IMG/VR virus record: IMGVR_UViG_3300044712_002646 | Location: 1-41,321 of that record | Strand: one strand, 5' to 3' | Source of the DNA: a virus | DNA length: 41,321 nucleotides | In this document: one piece after another, positions 40,187 to 41,321 of the stretch | How the letters are laid out: each line of letters begins with the position of its first letter | Position numbering within the stretch: position 1 is the stretch's first letter | Made by a program: the position numbers and the translations under genes | Notes under the pieces: generated by a model | What the model saw: the letters and a program-made list of their open reading frames with translations, nothing else | Databases searched by the model: none | What the model was told of the DNA's origin: nothing

Positions 40187-40488
40187 ACGCCGCGCCGCCG
40201 CTTTCCGTCGAACAACTGGCCCAGCGATGGGAATGCAGCAGCCAGCATATCCGGGACATGATACGAAATCAGGAGTTGCAGGCCTTTCGGATCGGTCGTT
40301 TAATCCGAGTTCCAGTCGCCGAGGTCGAAAGGATCGAGCAATGCACGTCGTTAATTATCGAGGAAAATGGTGCGCCAGAGCCACCATTGACGGAAAGCGG
40401 CGGCGCTGGAGCCTTGGCAACCTCGATGCCACGAAAGAAAATCGTGGGGCTGCCGAGCGGGCGCTGCGTGACCTTGAACGCTCCCTAG
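40183..40488 (+). CDS. xis: Excisionase-like HTH protein
   Basis: The 101-residue protein has a MerR/HTH_17-type domain: SVEQLAQRWECSSQHIRDMI, then LQAFRIGRLIRVPVAEVERI. Small proteins of this type next to a tyrosine integrase are usually excisionases (recombination directionality factors). The second half (residues about 53-101) lies in a different frame inside the integrase gene, an overlap of 148 nt. The ATG overlaps the previous stop. Confidence 0.75.
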   Translation: MNAAPPLSVEQLAQRWECSSQHIRDMIRNQELQAFRIGRLIRVPVAEVERIEQCTSLIIEENGAPEPPLTESGGAGALATSMPRKKIVGLPSGRCVTLNAP

Positions 40489-41321
40489 CCGCCCCGGCAG
40501 GAACAACCTGCGACGATATTTTCAATGCCTACAAAGCCGACAGCCAGGCGCTGGACAAAGCGCGCATGGAAAATTCCTGGAAGGCACTTCGCCCCCACTT
40601 CGGCCACCTCAGGGCTGATCAAATCACCCGCGATATCTGCCGCGAATATACCGCCCAGCGCCGCCAGTCTGGCCGACAGGACGGAACGATCAGACGTGAA
40701 CTGATCACGCTGCGCGCAGCACTTCGCTGGCATGATAAAAATTCTCCAGCCGTTTTCGACATGCCCGCCAGCCCGCCGCCACAAGAACGCTGGCTGACGC
40801 GCGATGAATTTACGCGCTTGCTGGACGCCTCGACCATCACCTATCACCTGACGCTGTTTCTGCACCTGGCTATTGGCACGGCGGGACGAAAAGACGCACT
40901 GCTGAACCTGACATGGCATCAGGTTCGTTTCGATTCAGGGGAGATTTGGCTCGGAAGAAAAGCGGGCGGAAAAAACCGCGCTACCGTGCCTATGACAAAA
41001 ACGCTGCGCGCCGTGCTAACGCAAGCGCGGGAATTAGCCCAAACCGAATATGTGGTCGAATTTGCAGGCCGACGCGTGGGATCTATCAAAACGGCTTTCA
41101 ACGCAGCGTGTCGTCGAGCGAAATTGGCCGACGTGACGCCGCACGTTTTGCGCCACACCGCCGCTGTCTGGATGGCAGGCGCAGGCGTTCCAATCAGCAA
41201 AATCAGCCAATATCTCGGGCACTCAGACAGCCGGGTGACTGAGCGGGTCTACGCACGCTACCAGCCCGGCCACCTGCAAGATGCCGCCGCAGCGCTGGAA
41301 ATAACCACCGGGCCGAGGTGA
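40341..41321 (+). CDS. int: Tyrosine-type phage integrase
   Basis: The 326-residue protein starts HVVNYRGKWCARATIDGKRR, an arm-binding N-terminus, followed by a SAM-like core-binding domain and the catalytic domain. Catalytic residues are Arg183 (TAGRKDAL), His268/Arg271 (HVLRHTA), His294 (LGHSDSR) and Tyr304 (ERVYARY). It ends at the window edge. The expected partner site is the tRNA 3' end, as seen at the left boundary. Confidence 0.95.
   Translation: MHVVNYRGKWCARATIDGKRRRWSLGNLDATKENRGAAERALRDLERSLAAPAGTTCDDIFNAYKADSQALDKARMENSWKALRPHFGHLRADQITRDICREYTAQRRQSGRQDGTIRRELITLRAALRWHDKNSPAVFDMPASPPPQERWLTRDEFTRLLDASTITYHLTLFLHLAIGTAGRKDALLNLTWHQVRFDSGEIWLGRKAGGKNRATVPMTKTLRAVLTQARELAQTEYVVEFAGRRVGSIKTAFNAACRRAKLADVTPHVLRHTAAVWMAGAGVPISKISQYLGHSDSRVTERVYARYQPGHLQDAAAALEITTGPR

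Noticed and set aside
1-41321. CRISPR arrays, rRNA genes and insertion sequences
   Set aside because: No spaced short repeats, rRNA-like sequence or transposase genes with terminal inverted repeats were seen.

Overview
The window is an almost complete temperate contractile-tailed prophage (head and tail genes of mixed HK97 and Mu types) in a moderately GC-rich alphaproteobacterium. A GapR/DUF2312 protein, P27-type terminase, HK97-type head and Mu gp37-gp48-type tail module point to an alphaproteobacterial, possibly Rhodospirillales (Magnetospirillum-like), host; the genus is only a guess. The left boundary is the 3' end of a tRNA gene (1576-1620, minus strand), the expected left attachment site. 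A tyrosine integrase closes the right end (40341-41321). A large serine recombinase (1-1605) lies outside this boundary and runs into the tRNA remnant, so it probably belongs to a neighbouring element.

Layout: (i) 1621-2533, a small plus-strand two-gene module behind a promoter with a perfect 11-bp-arm palindrome, ending at a bidirectional terminator. (ii) 30510 down to 2572, about 28 kb of minus-strand genes. These run from a Cro-like first gene, small regulators, an adenine methyltransferase, a frameshifted winged-helix protein, DnaB helicase and its probable loader, through HNH nuclease, terminase, portal, protease, capsid and connectors. They continue with sheath, tube, a frameshifting tail chaperone, tape measure, baseplate, fibre and lysis genes (coiled-coil membrane protein, lytic transglycosylase-like enzyme, holin-like protein, lipase). 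(iii) 30596-31078, a divergent repressor-like gene, followed by a secreted thermonuclease and a zinc-ribbon membrane protein. (iv) 32499-41321, an 8.8-kb plus-strand unit carrying a diversity-generating retroelement (DGR), a GapR homologue, an HD hydrolase, a Gp37/Gp68 protein, an ASCH-like protein, an excisionase-like protein and the integrase.

The most striking content is the DGR. It has one 94-nt template repeat (TR, 36633-36726), an Avd-like protein, a DGR-type reverse transcriptase, and three target genes (32653-33117, 34732-35409, 35476-36033), each ending in a 94-nt variable repeat (VR). The three VRs differ from the TR at 43 positions in total, every one an adenine of the TR and every one inside the 11 Asn (AAY) codons. 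Each VR, but not the TR, is followed about 30 nt later by a conserved block and a 9-10 bp GC-rich hairpin with a 3-nt loop, as expected of a retrohoming target element. The promoter of the DGR unit (32499-32532) is nearly identical over 34 nt to the promoter-operator of the early replication operon (minus strand, 30521-30554). This suggests that diversification, excision and replication are all held by the same lysogeny repressor. The targets are C-type-lectin-like (DUF1566/Lcl-like) proteins without signal peptides and distant from the tail-fibre gene, which has no VR. This differs from the classic phage arrangement in which the DGR diversifies the tail adhesin.
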